Origin: Rahnella aceris
GTDB taxonomy: Bacteria > Pseudomonadota > Gammaproteobacteria > Enterobacterales > Enterobacteriaceae
Length of the DNA: 64,000 nt
Direction: 5' to 3'
Assembly (NCBI RefSeq): GCF_011684115.1
Contig: NZ_JAADJV010000001.1
Location: 744,001-808,000, forward strand
Shown here: piece by piece, positions 55,155-63,939 of the stretch
How positions within the stretch are numbered: the first letter of the stretch is position 1
Layout of the letters: each line of letters starts with the position of its first letter
Notes under the pieces: generated by a model
The model's input: only the letters and a program-made list of their open reading frames with translations
Databases searched by the model: none
What the model was told of the DNA's origin: nothing
Program-made: the position numbers and the translations under genes

Positions 55155-55778
55155 TCAGTAAAGTGTGTTTTTCAATCGCTCCGGCAAGGCCTCGTCGTAA
55201 GCCAAACCATCAATTTCTGACTGTGAGATCATACTCAGGATACTTCCTGTGCTGGGCAGAGCCTGCCTGTCAATTTGTGCGGCAGGATCCCAGAGTTTTG
55301 AGCGAATGATCGCTCTGCTACACTGGAAAAAAACGCTTTCCACTGAAATGCGCAATACCGTTTTAGGGGATTGATTATTGATTGCGAATTTATCCAGCAA
55401 AGCCGGGTCTTTACGTATTTCAGCTGTGCCACTTATACGCAAAGTTTCGCCAATGCCGGGAATTAAAAAGAGAAGCGCAACCCGATTGTCATTTAATATA
55501 TTGCGTAGACTATCAATGCGGTTATTACCCCGGCGGTCAGGCAAAAATAAAGTTTTAGCATCCTCGATGTAAATGAAGCCTGCAGGATCACCTCTTGGCG
55601 ATACATCCAGACCATCAGGTCCCGATGTTGCAAGCGCCACGAATGTTGATGCTTCAATAAAGGGGCGGTAGGCAGGATGAATATGGTCTGTCACCTTTGT
55701 TAAAGAAGGCTTTGCTACCGCACCGTAAAGTTGCTCAAGCTCATTACTATCAGTAATGAGCATGTTTTCATCAGCCAT
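55155..55778 (-). CDS. Pyridoxamine 5'-phosphate oxidase-family (PPOX) FMN protein
   Basis: A 207-residue split-barrel flavin protein. FVALATSGPDGLDVSPRGDPAGF and LFLPDRRGNNRIDSLRNIL fit the PPOX subgroup named after DR2398/MSMEG_1061. AAGGT precedes ATG 55778. The reaction is unknown. Confidence 0.84.
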   Translation of the reverse strand: MADENMLITDSNELEQLYGAVAKPSLTKVTDHIHPAYRPFIEASTFVALATSGPDGLDVSPRGDPAGFIYIEDAKTLFLPDRRGNNRIDSLRNILNDNRVALLFLIPGIGETLRISGTAEIRKDPALLDKFAINNQSPKTVLRISVESVFFQCSRAIIRSKLWDPAAQIDRQALPSTGSILSMISQSEIDGLAYDEALPERLKNTLY

Positions 55779-56006
55779 CTCATTCACCTTCATTGATTTC
55801 AAAACACAATGCATGCTGATATTTATAGCAGATGCTTTTTTATTTGTTCATGTTTATGGCTAATAAGTATTTATTTCCAGGAGTAGCGTCAGCTCTTCGC
55901 TCAGAGCCGACGTTTCCAACGTAGCGGGCCGGTTAGTGCCAAATTCGGACATCCAATAGCTTTTATAAGCACACTTTTTTCCAGTGCTATCTAATACGAA
56001 TATTTA

Positions 56007-56546
56007 TTATTGCACGGCCATCGCCAGTCGAATCCCAACTGCAGTAAAGGCCAGCGCTACACCCCAACGAATGCCGGTCATCACCCTGTGATTTCCTAAT
56101 ACACTATGACTAACAGCCGAAGCAAAAATGCCATACAGAGAAAACACAGCAAAAGTCATGGCCGCAAAAATTGCAGAAAGAATCAACATGCTCTGTGTGG
56201 GGTGTACATCCCTGGTGGCGATAAACTGCGGAAGAAATGCCAGGAAAAATAGCGAAAGCTTGGGATTAAGAAGATTGGCAACCACAGCCTGCTGTATCAA
56301 GGCGCGATGAGATAACGCTAACCCGGGGCAGCCAGCGGATAAAAGTGTCTTATCCCGTAGCGTTTGCCACGCCATAAACAGCAGGTAAGCCACACCGGTA
56401 TACAGGGATTTTTGCCCGCCGCTGTCCATCAAACCAATGCCGAACTGGTCGTGAGTATGCCGCCCAAAAGAGATATCGCTGTTGGCGTTTACCGCCTCGA
56501 TACCCGCTACAGTAAGGGGGAGAAGTTGAATGGTATGTTGGCGCAT
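56007..56546 (-). pseudogene. In-frame fusion: AraC regulator N-terminus joined to LysE/RhtB exporter C-terminus
   Basis: A 179-residue frame made of two unrelated parts. Residues 1-47 (ITVAGIEAV-like start, then ISFGRHTHDQFGIGLMDSGG) match the cupin opening of AraC-type regulators. From about residue 50, TGVAYLLFMAWQTLRDK and VVANLLNPKLSLFFLAFLPQ match the second half of LysE/RhtB exporters up to the normal end. AraC-lysE gene pairs are common, so one deletion could have fused them. It lacks the DNA-binding domain and the first membrane helices, so neither parent function is expected. The start may be 56546 or, overlapping the next gene, 56594. Confidence 0.75.
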
Positions 56547-56550
56547 GATG

Positions 56551-56847
56551 TCAGCGTTTTTCCTGTCGGAGCTGGTCGTGTTGCTCGAGTTCATAATCGA
56601 TAAACGCACCGATCATTGTCCGGTAGACCTTTTCGATAATCACTTCGGGAAGTCCTGCTTCAGTGGCCTGTTGACATACCTTGTCGATGACCTGTTGGAC
56701 GCGGTCAGGCGCGCGAACGGCTGAGTGGTCAATTTTGAAAGCTGCTGCAGCTTTAACACATTCGCTGCGTTGCGCGATCATCTTAACCAGTTCGCGATCA
56801 ATCTGATCGATTCGATTTCTAACATCTTCAATTGACAAAAAATTCAT
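56551..56847 (-). CDS. Chorismate mutase, AroQ type (PchB-like)
   Basis: A 98-residue all-helical AroQ-class mutase. Likely active-site residues R27 (AQRSECV), K38 (AAFK) and R49 (APDRVQQV) follow the EcCM/PchB pattern, with another Arg near residues 10-12. It may interconvert chorismate and prephenate or act as an isochorismate-pyruvate lyase. It ends 5 nt before the AraC-LysE fusion frame. ATG 56847 is used instead of TTG 56853. Confidence 0.83.
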   Translation of the reverse strand: MNFLSIEDVRNRIDQIDRELVKMIAQRSECVKAAAAFKIDHSAVRAPDRVQQVIDKVCQQATEAGLPEVIIEKVYRTMIGAFIDYELEQHDQLRQEKR

Positions 56848-57184
56848 CTTCAATCCACTTGACTAGTACATGAGTGTGTCAGCTTACATAAAATTTCGAT
56901 TAAATACAGTTTTGAACCTGAAAGGTTCTGGCTGAGAGGACGATATATAAAGTAAAACTTATCCAGAAGCTCGCTGCTATTGGCATGGTGATGAATTTGT
57001 GAGGCTTAACGTGGGATGTTTTCCGTTTGCTAAGCGGATCCCTTAAACTACACCGTGCAGGTCACAACCCGTGAGTCAGAACCCTTGCCGGAATGTTCAT
57101 CAGTGTCTGTTCATCTGAAGGAAATAAGATGCTTTTGCCAGATTTGAGCTTTACAAAAACCCTGTATCAATCGTCATTTCAGGA
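56848..57184. other. 337-bp intergenic region between divergent genes
   Basis: Apart from the short frame at 57129-57188 and a small hairpin (GAACCtgaaaGGTTC, about 56913-56927), no gene or clear promoter was recognised. Confidence 0.6.
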
Positions 57185-57188
57185 ATGA
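57129..57188 (+). CDS. Short upstream open frame coupled to the thymidylate kinase-like gene
   Basis: A 19-codon frame (MLLPDLSFTKTLYQSSFQE) with a good ribosome site (GAAGGAAATAAG) whose TGA overlaps the ATG of the next gene as ATGA. It could couple translation of the kinase or be a remnant. No similarity recognised. Confidence 0.35.
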   Translation: MLLPDLSFTKTLYQSSFQE

Positions 57189-57802
57189 GTCGTCCGTTGT
57201 TTATTTCTCTGGATGGGCCCAAGGGGGTCGGCAAAACCACACTGTTGGAGGCCATGACGAAAGTACTCAGGGCTGACAACAAGAAGGTGGTCCGGCTTTG
57301 CGAGAAAAAAAGCGATCCTTACAGGAGGGAAACAATGGCCCTCGTGAACAGGCTCGCCAGAAATCCCTCCCGGGATTTGGAGCTGGAGGTTTGTGAGCGC
57401 TTTGCTGATAGCCGTGCATGGATTTCCCGGCATGTGCTGACTAAACAGCCACCGGACAGCATTATCTTGATGGATCGTTGGTACCCGTCGGAAGCCGCGT
57501 TTCGCCGGATGGTTCCATTTGCAGAGATTTTACAGCTTAACATTGAACGAAATGTGAGAATGCCAGACCTGCATGTCGGGGTGGTTACCGCGCCTGATAT
57601 TTCATGGGCGAGGGCCGCAGCCCGACCGCGTGGGCTAAGTAGTACGGTGATTCATAAGCTGGAAGATCATGTCGCCTGTACCCAGGCGTTCGAGCGGGAA
57701 GTTGCAGATCACGGCTGGGTTTTATGCCGTAATGAAGGAATGATCGAAGACGCAACGATGCAGGTTATTTCTGAGATCTACAGAGTGCCCGGATGCCCAT
57801 AG
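57185..57802 (+). CDS. Thymidylate kinase-like P-loop nucleotide kinase
   Basis: A 205-residue kinase of the dTMP kinase family. The P-loop is DGPKGVGKTT (10-19), the acidic/Arg motif is LMDRWYPSEAAF and a lid-like AAARPRGLSS follows. Low overall similarity to housekeeping Tmk suggests an accessory paralogue. Translation is probably coupled to the 19-codon frame upstream. Confidence 0.8.
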   Translation: MSRPLFISLDGPKGVGKTTLLEAMTKVLRADNKKVVRLCEKKSDPYRRETMALVNRLARNPSRDLELEVCERFADSRAWISRHVLTKQPPDSIILMDRWYPSEAAFRRMVPFAEILQLNIERNVRMPDLHVGVVTAPDISWARAAARPRGLSSTVIHKLEDHVACTQAFEREVADHGWVLCRNEGMIEDATMQVISEIYRVPGCP

Positions 57803-57938
57803 TCATCGGTTTTGCGGGCAGACTCATTGAACCGGCGCTGCGACTGACTCTATCTTACTCACGCGACGCGAGGCCTTTAGCACGTCGGTTTGTTTTTCTT
57901 TTCGTTCGACTTTGCCAATTCCCTCTGAGGAGCCCGAC

Positions 57939-58421
57939 ATGATCACCTTTCATCAACTCACCGCCACCAGTCTGGATGGCCAGCTCATCTCTATGGCCGA
58001 CTATGCGGGTAAGCTGGTTCTGGTGGTGAATACCGCCAGCCATTGTGGCTTCACGCCACAATACGCAGGCCTTGAAGCGCTCTACAAGAAGTACGCTGCA
58101 CAGGGTCTGGTGGTGCTTGGTTTTCCCTGCAACCAGTTCGGTAAGCAGGAACCCGGCGGCGCCGACGAAATCGCGCAGACCTGTCACATCAACTATGGTG
58201 TGAGCTTCCCGATATTCGAAAAAGTGGAGGTCAACGGCGCTGCTACGCACCCGGTGTTTAGGTATCTGAAAAACGAATTGCCCGGTGTACTCGGTGGGCG
58301 GATCAAGTGGAACTTCACTAAGTTCCTGATCGGACGCGACGGCAAACCGCTCAAGCGTTTTGCACCGTTCACCACCCCGGAGAAAATGGAAACCGTAATA
58401 CTTGCTGCACTTGAAATCTAA
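57939..58421 (+). CDS. Glutathione peroxidase (thiol peroxidase)
   Basis: A 160-residue GPx-family peroxidase with catalytic C36 in NTASHCGFT, Gln in FPCNQFGKQEP and Trp in IKWNFTKF. It uses Cys rather than selenocysteine, so thioredoxin is a likely reductant. GAGGAG lies 7 nt before ATG 57939. Its stop overlaps the stop of the convergent fbpC gene. Confidence 0.92.
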   Translation: MITFHQLTATSLDGQLISMADYAGKLVLVVNTASHCGFTPQYAGLEALYKKYAAQGLVVLGFPCNQFGKQEPGGADEIAQTCHINYGVSFPIFEKVEVNGAATHPVFRYLKNELPGVLGGRIKWNFTKFLIGRDGKPLKRFAPFTTPEKMETVILAALEI

Positions 58422-59113
58422 ATGTTCGCGTAGTTCGAATCGTCCACCTTTATTTTGTGATATTCACCCTGTTGCACATAACCAATATGATCTGCCATCA
58501 ATTGCGCTTCTTGCTCACTGTGCGTCACCAGAAGTGCCGTTTGCCCGGCTTCACGCAGAATATCGCGCACCTCGCCGCCGAGTCGCTCGCGCGTTTTTTT
58601 ATCCAGACTGGAAAAGGGCTCATCCAGCAATAGGATCTCTGGATTCGGTGCCAGCGCGCGAGCCAACGCAATGCGCTGTTGTTGCCCGCCGGAGAGTTCG
58701 TGGGGATAGCGGCTGGCATGGCTATGCAATTCCACCAGTCTTAACAGCGCCGTCACTCTGGCTTGTTGCTCCTCACGCGGTATCCTGCGCAGGCCAAACG
58801 CGACATTCTGTTGAGCTGTCAGGTGTGGGAATAACGCATATTCCTGAAAGACCATGCCGACATGACGTTTTTCTGGCGGCAGATGAAGACCTGGCCCGGC
58901 AACGCGATGCTGTGAAACATAGATCTCACCGCTTTGCAGCCGTTCAAACCCGGCAACGGCACGCAGCACCGTGGTTTTCCCGCAACCCGAGGCTCCCAAT
59001 AAGCAAGCAAGCTCCCCCTCACGTACTGACATTGAAAATCCTTTCAATACCGGTTGCTGGCCGTTGTCATAAGCCACATGCACATCCTGAAGGCGTAACG
59101 CAATTTCTGACAT
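58418..59113 (-). CDS. fbpC: Ferric iron ABC transporter ATP-binding protein
   Basis: A 231-residue ATPase: Walker A GASGCGKTT (40-48), signature LSGGQQQRIALARAL, Walker B ILLLDEPFSSLD, and switch His in LLVTHSEQEA. At 231 residues it lacks the C-terminal regulatory domain found in many FbpC proteins of about 350 residues. It is the last gene of the fbpA-fbpB-fbpC unit. Also called sfuC/afuC in related bacteria. Confidence 0.9.
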   Translation of the reverse strand: MSEIALRLQDVHVAYDNGQQPVLKGFSMSVREGELACLLGASGCGKTTVLRAVAGFERLQSGEIYVSQHRVAGPGLHLPPEKRHVGMVFQEYALFPHLTAQQNVAFGLRRIPREEQQARVTALLRLVELHSHASRYPHELSGGQQQRIALARALAPNPEILLLDEPFSSLDKKTRERLGGEVRDILREAGQTALLVTHSEQEAQLMADHIGYVQQGEYHKIKVDDSNYANI

Positions 59114-59123
59114 GGTGGTTCCT

Positions 59124-60812
59124 TTAGCCGTGGCGAGTCATCTGATGACGCACCAGCAATATAACCGGCAGCGTGCCTGCGAGAACAATCATTAAGGCGG
59201 CAATGGCCCCTTCTTCATAGGTTCCACGAGCTGCTTCTGCATAGAGTAACGTTGCCAGCGTCTCGAAGTTTACCGGGCGTAAAAGCAAGGTTGTCGGCAG
59301 TTCTTTCATCGCGTCGGCAAAGACTAATAATGCGCTGCTAACCAGCGCGGGGCGCAGCAACGGGAAGTGAACCCGCACGAAAGTCCCCGCACCATTTTCC
59401 CCCAACAAACGCGATGCTTGTTCCAGCGAAAGAGGGATACGGCCAAGCCCGGAATCCAGTGCGCCGATGGCAATGGCCTGGAAGCGCATCGCGCAGCAGA
59501 TAACCAGCAAGATACCGGCTGACATCAGCGGTAAGCCGCGAATATCCATTAAATCTGCCAACCATTTGTCTGCTGCCATTGCCGGAGTGAGAAAACCAAT
59601 CGCCAGAATGGTGCCAGGCACCGCATAGCCTAAGGACGCAAGGCGCATTACGCCGCGACGAAAGCCCGACATCGTGTTATCTGCGGCACTGTGCCTCGCG
59701 CTCCAGGCCACCAGTAAACTGACGCAAACCACCACCAGAGTGGTGCCTGCCGCCAGCGACAGCGTATTTTGTAAGGCTGAAAGCAACGAAGGGGAGAGGG
59801 GATTTTCTTCACCTAAACGCTTTGCGCTTTCCCAGGCTAAAAATACAACCGGTGCGAGGAACCCCAGAATAACCGGTAACGCAATAACCGAGCTGAGCAG
59901 CCATCCACGCCAGCCGCGTACTCTGGTAGGTTGAATCTCTCGCAAGCTGCGGCTGCTAAGGCCTTGTTTTCTGCGACCATAAAATTCCAGCGTCAGAATG
60001 CAGAAAATAAACATCAGCATCATGCAGGCGATTTGCGCGGCACCGGCAAGATCGGAACGCGAAATCCAGGTGGTGTAGACGGTGACGGTTAACGTTTGTA
60101 CGCCAAGAAATTCAGATGCGCCGATATCATTGAGCGTTTCCAGTAGCGCCAGGCTGATACCGACAGCCAGCGCCGGGCGAGCCATCGGCAGGGCAACACG
60201 AAAGAAAACACCGGCAGCGCTGCAACCCAGGGTACGAGCGGCTTCCAGCAAATGTGCAGGTTGGCTGATGAACATCGCACGGGTCGTCAGATAAACGTAA
60301 GGATACAGCACTAAGCCGAGCAGAATAATGGCGCCGGGCAGGGAGCGTAAATCCGGTAAACGGAACTGCCGCGGACTGTCGAAGCCCAGCAAAAAACGAA
60401 TGAATGTTTGTAGCGGGCCAAGGGGATGCAGCAGGTCAAGCCAGGCAAAGGCCACAATATAAGTCGGCATGGCTAGCGGCAGCAGTAACGCCCAGCTAAG
60501 TATTTTGCGTCCGGGGAAATCCCATGCTGTGACCGCCCACGCGCTGCCGACGCCAGTCACCCCCACGATCACGGCGACACCTGCCAGCAAAAGCCCGGTA
60601 TTTTTCAACACCGAAGGCAGCACAAAAGTAATGAGATTATCCCAGTGCGAGAAATCAGCCTGTGTCGCCTGCCAGATTAGCGCAACGATAGGTGTGAGTA
60701 CGCCAAGCGCAATACCTAGCGCGGCAAGATGCAGCGGCGTTAATAATGACTGCGGCCCGGAAACCAGGCCGCGTAACGTCGGAAGACGAAGTGATTTATT
60801 GATCGAATCCAA
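59124..60812 (-). CDS. fbpB: Ferric iron ABC transporter permease, fused double module
   Basis: A 562-residue inner-membrane protein with twelve hydrophobic segments in two halves, each with an ABC permease EAA-type loop (EAARTLGCSAAGVFFRVALP; EQASRLLGENGAGTFVRVHFP). It forms the channel for iron delivered by FbpA. Its start overlaps the fbpA end by 17 nt; fbpC follows after 10 nt. Confidence 0.92.
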   Translation of the reverse strand: MDSINKSLRLPTLRGLVSGPQSLLTPLHLAALGIALGVLTPIVALIWQATQADFSHWDNLITFVLPSVLKNTGLLLAGVAVIVGVTGVGSAWAVTAWDFPGRKILSWALLLPLAMPTYIVAFAWLDLLHPLGPLQTFIRFLLGFDSPRQFRLPDLRSLPGAIILLGLVLYPYVYLTTRAMFISQPAHLLEAARTLGCSAAGVFFRVALPMARPALAVGISLALLETLNDIGASEFLGVQTLTVTVYTTWISRSDLAGAAQIACMMLMFIFCILTLEFYGRRKQGLSSRSLREIQPTRVRGWRGWLLSSVIALPVILGFLAPVVFLAWESAKRLGEENPLSPSLLSALQNTLSLAAGTTLVVVCVSLLVAWSARHSAADNTMSGFRRGVMRLASLGYAVPGTILAIGFLTPAMAADKWLADLMDIRGLPLMSAGILLVICCAMRFQAIAIGALDSGLGRIPLSLEQASRLLGENGAGTFVRVHFPLLRPALVSSALLVFADAMKELPTTLLLRPVNFETLATLLYAEAARGTYEEGAIAALMIVLAGTLPVILLVRHQMTRHG

Positions 60813-61833
60813 CTTTATCTACCAGCAGGCTCGCTTGTTTACGGTATTTCACCATCTCGGTTAACGGGATTTTATCGACATCGATTTCACCGATGGTGGC
60901 GGTGATCACCGGATCAAGCGCCACACCTTTCAGCACCGGGTATTCAAAGTTCGCTTTGGCGTATTGTTGCTGGGCGGGTGCGGAAACCAGATATTCCATC
61001 AGTTTTACGGCATCAGCTTTGTTCGGCGCATAACGAGCCACTGCAGCACCACTGATATTCACGTGCGTGCCGCCTTGTTCAAAGGTAGGTTTCACCACTT
61101 TAATGGCATCGCCCCACTTACGCGCATCGGTGCCTTCTTTGGCGTTTTTCATATGGCCGATATAGTAAGAGTTTGCGAGGCCAATATCGCAAATACCGCC
61201 GAGGATATCGCGAGCAACGTCACGATCGCCGCCAGTCGCTTTACGTGCCAGATTAGCCTTCACACCACGCAGCCACTCTTCGGTTTTCGCTTCACCGTGG
61301 TGGGCAATCATGGCGGCAATCAGTCCGGTATTGTAAGGATGCTGGCCGGAGCGAATACACACTTTGCCTTTGTATTCCGGGCTGGAAAGCTGTTCGTAAT
61401 GCCAGTTATCCATCGCCAGCGATTTCTCGGCGTAAAGCACGCGAGCGCGCATAGAAAGCGCAAACCACTGATTATCTGCTCCTCGCAAGTTTGCCGGAAT
61501 AGCCGTCTTAAGCGTTTGTGACTCCACAGGCTGTGTCACACCTGCTTCCACTAAATCAATGAGATTTCCTGCATCTACCGTCATTAGCAGGTCGGCAGGG
61601 GAGTTCTGGCCTTCCGCTTTAACACGTTCGAGCATGCCATCCTTGATGTAAACCGTATTGACTTTTATGCCGCTCGATTGTGTCCAGCTATCCAGCAATG
61701 GCTGGATCAGACCGGGTTCGCGAGTGGTATAAAGCGTCAAAGTATCTTGGGCGAAAGCCGGAAGGCTGACGGAGAAAACCAGAGCCGATGCAAGCGTGAT
61801 ACGGCGCAGTCCGGTGCGAGGCAAAGCATTCAT
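60796..61833 (-). CDS. fbpA: Periplasmic ferric iron-binding protein
   Basis: A 345-residue binding protein with signal peptide 1-29 (cut after AFAQ-type site). The iron-binding tyrosine pair is Y223-Y224 in ANSYYIGHM, and TREPGLIQPLLDSW is the usual N-terminal region. ATG 61833 is chosen; the longer open frame to 61902 has no signal-like start. A Fur-box-like sequence lies about 70 bp upstream. Confidence 0.92.
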   Translation of the reverse strand: MNALPRTGLRRITLASALVFSVSLPAFAQDTLTLYTTREPGLIQPLLDSWTQSSGIKVNTVYIKDGMLERVKAEGQNSPADLLMTVDAGNLIDLVEAGVTQPVESQTLKTAIPANLRGADNQWFALSMRARVLYAEKSLAMDNWHYEQLSSPEYKGKVCIRSGQHPYNTGLIAAMIAHHGEAKTEEWLRGVKANLARKATGGDRDVARDILGGICDIGLANSYYIGHMKNAKEGTDARKWGDAIKVVKPTFEQGGTHVNISGAAVARYAPNKADAVKLMEYLVSAPAQQQYAKANFEYPVLKGVALDPVITATIGEIDVDKIPLTEMVKYRKQASLLVDKVGFDQ

Positions 61834-61903
61834 CGTTGATATCCCAGAGTAATTGAAACTAATTGTGACCCGGGCAGGACAAGATCCCTGCGGCATGCGC
61901 ACA

Positions 61904-61922
61904 ATAAATGATAATCACTCAC
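61904..61922. promoter_or_regulatory. Fur box candidate upstream of fbpA
   Basis: ATAAATGATAATCACTCAC contains the full central block AATGATAATCA of the Fur consensus GATAATGATAATCATTATC; by eye 13 of 19 positions match. It fits iron repression of the transporter. A separate 8-bp dyad (GTGTAAAT ... ATTTACAC) lies at 61941-61963. Confidence 0.65.
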
Positions 61923-62046
61923 AGTTACAATCATTGCAAAGTGTAAATGATTCACATTTACACAACTTTAATCAACGCGATGATATGGCCGGACACGGAA
62001 TCGGGAGGGCTTATGCAGGGGGATTGATACCCGATCGTTGTATCTC

Positions 62047-62961
62047 TTACTCCTCCACCCATTCGACACGATTTCTTCCAGAGTGCTTCGCCTGGTACAA
62101 CGCGATATCTATACGTCGGAACAAGCTTTCCTGGCTTTCATTTTCTTTTTTTATCCCGGCACCGATGCTGACGGTGAAGCGAATTTCATCATTAATCACT
62201 AATTCTCTGACATGAACTAATATTTTTTCGGCCATTAATCGTGCTTCTTCAAATACTGACGTTTGCACGATGACGGCAAATTCTTCTCCGCCGACGCGGG
62301 CGGCGATGACGTTATTTTTAAAGAGTTCACTGAGCATCAGGCTAAAGGCTCTCAGGACATCATCGCCAATGTAGTGGCCGTATTTGTCATTTATATTTTT
62401 GAAGAAGTCAATATCGATTAAAAAGACGTAAACACTGACATTATCTAAGTCCATAAGGGCGTTTTTAAAATAACGACGATTTGGCAAACGTGTAAGCTCA
62501 TCACGGAATGAATTAATACTCATATCCGAATATTTATTATTCACATAACGTACGATGAAATAGATGCCTGCCGAGACGCAGACCATACCTGCCAGCTTAC
62601 TGAGATCCTCAAGATAATACCCGACCCACATCGGCTGGCGAATAATTTCATCCATCAGATCAAATGCTGCAGACACAATCCATATCATCAGCCCCGCGTT
62701 TATCCATCGGCGAAGACTGGTTTTCAATAATAATCGATTAAAGTTCCACAAGATAAAGTTAAGTATCAGCAATTGGATGCCATCAAATATCCAGCCAGAA
62801 TTTTGTATCCAGGAACCCTCGTTCTGTTTTGTAGAAAATGCGACAAGATTAAACACCATAACAAAAATACACAGCATCACCGATAATGCCATTGGCATAT
62901 ACAGAATTTTACGTGATTTGTTTTTAGTAAAAAGTCCGCTTTCATACTTCAAAAATGGCAT
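62047..62961 (-). CDS. Membrane diguanylate cyclase (GGDEF)
   Basis: A 304-residue protein with about five hydrophobic segments at 20-140 and a GGDEF domain from about 150. The active-site motif is GGEEF (224-228) and substrate/metal residues are in LIDIDFFKNIND. The inhibitory RxxD site five residues before GGEEF reads KNNV and is absent. It should make cyclic-di-GMP at the inner membrane. AGGGA lies 6 nt before the ATG. Confidence 0.9.
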   Translation of the reverse strand: MPFLKYESGLFTKNKSRKILYMPMALSVMLCIFVMVFNLVAFSTKQNEGSWIQNSGWIFDGIQLLILNFILWNFNRLLLKTSLRRWINAGLMIWIVSAAFDLMDEIIRQPMWVGYYLEDLSKLAGMVCVSAGIYFIVRYVNNKYSDMSINSFRDELTRLPNRRYFKNALMDLDNVSVYVFLIDIDFFKNINDKYGHYIGDDVLRAFSLMLSELFKNNVIAARVGGEEFAVIVQTSVFEEARLMAEKILVHVRELVINDEIRFTVSIGAGIKKENESQESLFRRIDIALYQAKHSGRNRVEWVEE

Positions 62962-63299
62962 AGTTAGTCCCTGATACAGGTAGATACTAAAATCAGATTT
63001 CGGGAGTGTCAGACTCTGACCTTCTTATTGTCTGAGAAAGCGCCGCAACACGCACAAAACAGGCTGAGTGATGATGGGGGATCAATCGGGACTTCTTCTT
63101 TATCAGATGAGCCAGCAAACTGTCAAGATGACAGTTTAGGCGTGACATCGGGGCGTGAGCAGGCTGACCCTGCCCGAGACTGCTCACTCTCGCACGCTGT
63201 TTTTACAAGGTTATTTAGCGCACCTCGAACTTTCCTCACCGGGCTGACCGGTAGCCGAACTACTCAGAATCACACCCGGGGAAACAGCAGCCACTGTTT
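62962..63299. other. 338-bp intergenic region with an isolated 21-bp palindrome
   Basis: No gene-like frame. At 63117-63137 lies AAACTGTCA-AGA-TGACAGTTT, a perfect 9-bp inverted repeat without T run. It is about 155 bp upstream of the diguanylate cyclase start and may be a regulator site. Confidence 0.6.
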
Positions 63300-63896
63300 T
63301 CAGCGGCCTTTCTCATTTACCGTCATGGTAAACACGGTCACCTCCGTGCCACTGTTCATATAGGCATGCGGCGCGTCTGTTCTTGCAACCGCTGCACCCC
63401 CGGGGCTTATCACGTAAGTGGTGTCGCTGACGACGAGCGTCAGGGTCCCGCCGGACACATGAAGCAGTTCACTGGTGCCTTCCGGATGGCCGGGAGACTC
63501 AAAGGTTTCCCCGGGGTAAAGCACCCACTCCCACAGCTCGACCATGTCCGGCCCGCTCGTGCCCGCAAGCAGGCGCGCGCTGCCACCTTTTTCTCCTTTC
63601 CAGAGTACGGGAATGTCACCGGCATTGATGAGATGAACTGCGGGCTTGCCAGCTACGTTGACAAAATCGGCCACGGAGACGTTCATCGCAGACGCAAGGC
63701 GGCAGAGCAGGGCAATGCTGGGGTTGGCCCGGCATCCTTCTATCTCAACCAGCATTCCCTTACTGACGCCCGCACGGCGGGAAAGCTCATCGAGCGACAT
63801 TTTTTTCTGGCTGCGGTAAAGCTTTGTGCGCGCGGAAACGGCCTCGTTTATTCTGGCTGCATCGGCGTCGGTCGTTATATTGACTTTACTGGTCAT
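63300..63896 (-). CDS. XRE-family regulator with C-terminal cupin domain
   Basis: A 198-residue regulator: helix-turn-helix at about 30-75 (MSLDELSRRAGVSKGMLVEI) and a cupin sensor at about 115-195 (HPEGTSELLHVSGGTLTLVV, ISPGGAAVARTDAPHAYMNS). It is divergent from the gene starting at 63940, which it probably controls. Confidence 0.88.
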   Translation of the reverse strand: MTSKVNITTDADAARINEAVSARTKLYRSQKKMSLDELSRRAGVSKGMLVEIEGCRANPSIALLCRLASAMNVSVADFVNVAGKPAVHLINAGDIPVLWKGEKGGSARLLAGTSGPDMVELWEWVLYPGETFESPGHPEGTSELLHVSGGTLTLVVSDTTYVISPGGAAVARTDAPHAYMNSGTEVTVFTMTVNEKGR

Positions 63897-63908
63897 CGGT
63901 CATTATCA

Positions 63909-63929
63909 TGTAATAAATCAGTCATTACA
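63909..63929. promoter_or_regulatory. Operator candidate between XRE-cupin gene and divergent gene
   Basis: TGTAAT-AAATCAGTC-ATTACA, a perfect 6-bp inverted repeat with 9-nt spacer, fills the 43-bp space between the two starts. Confidence 0.5.
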
Positions 63930-63939
63930 GGATTATCCT

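Noticed and set aside
58402..59127. A 241-codon plus-strand frame opposite fbpC
   Set aside because: Fully overlaps a textbook ABC ATPase with all motifs in the minus frame.
33299..63132. The 11-mer GTCAAGATGAC occurs both at about 33299 and at about 63122
   Set aside because: Chance identity of 11-mers is common in 64 kb; the flanking dyads differ, so a shared regulator is not supported.
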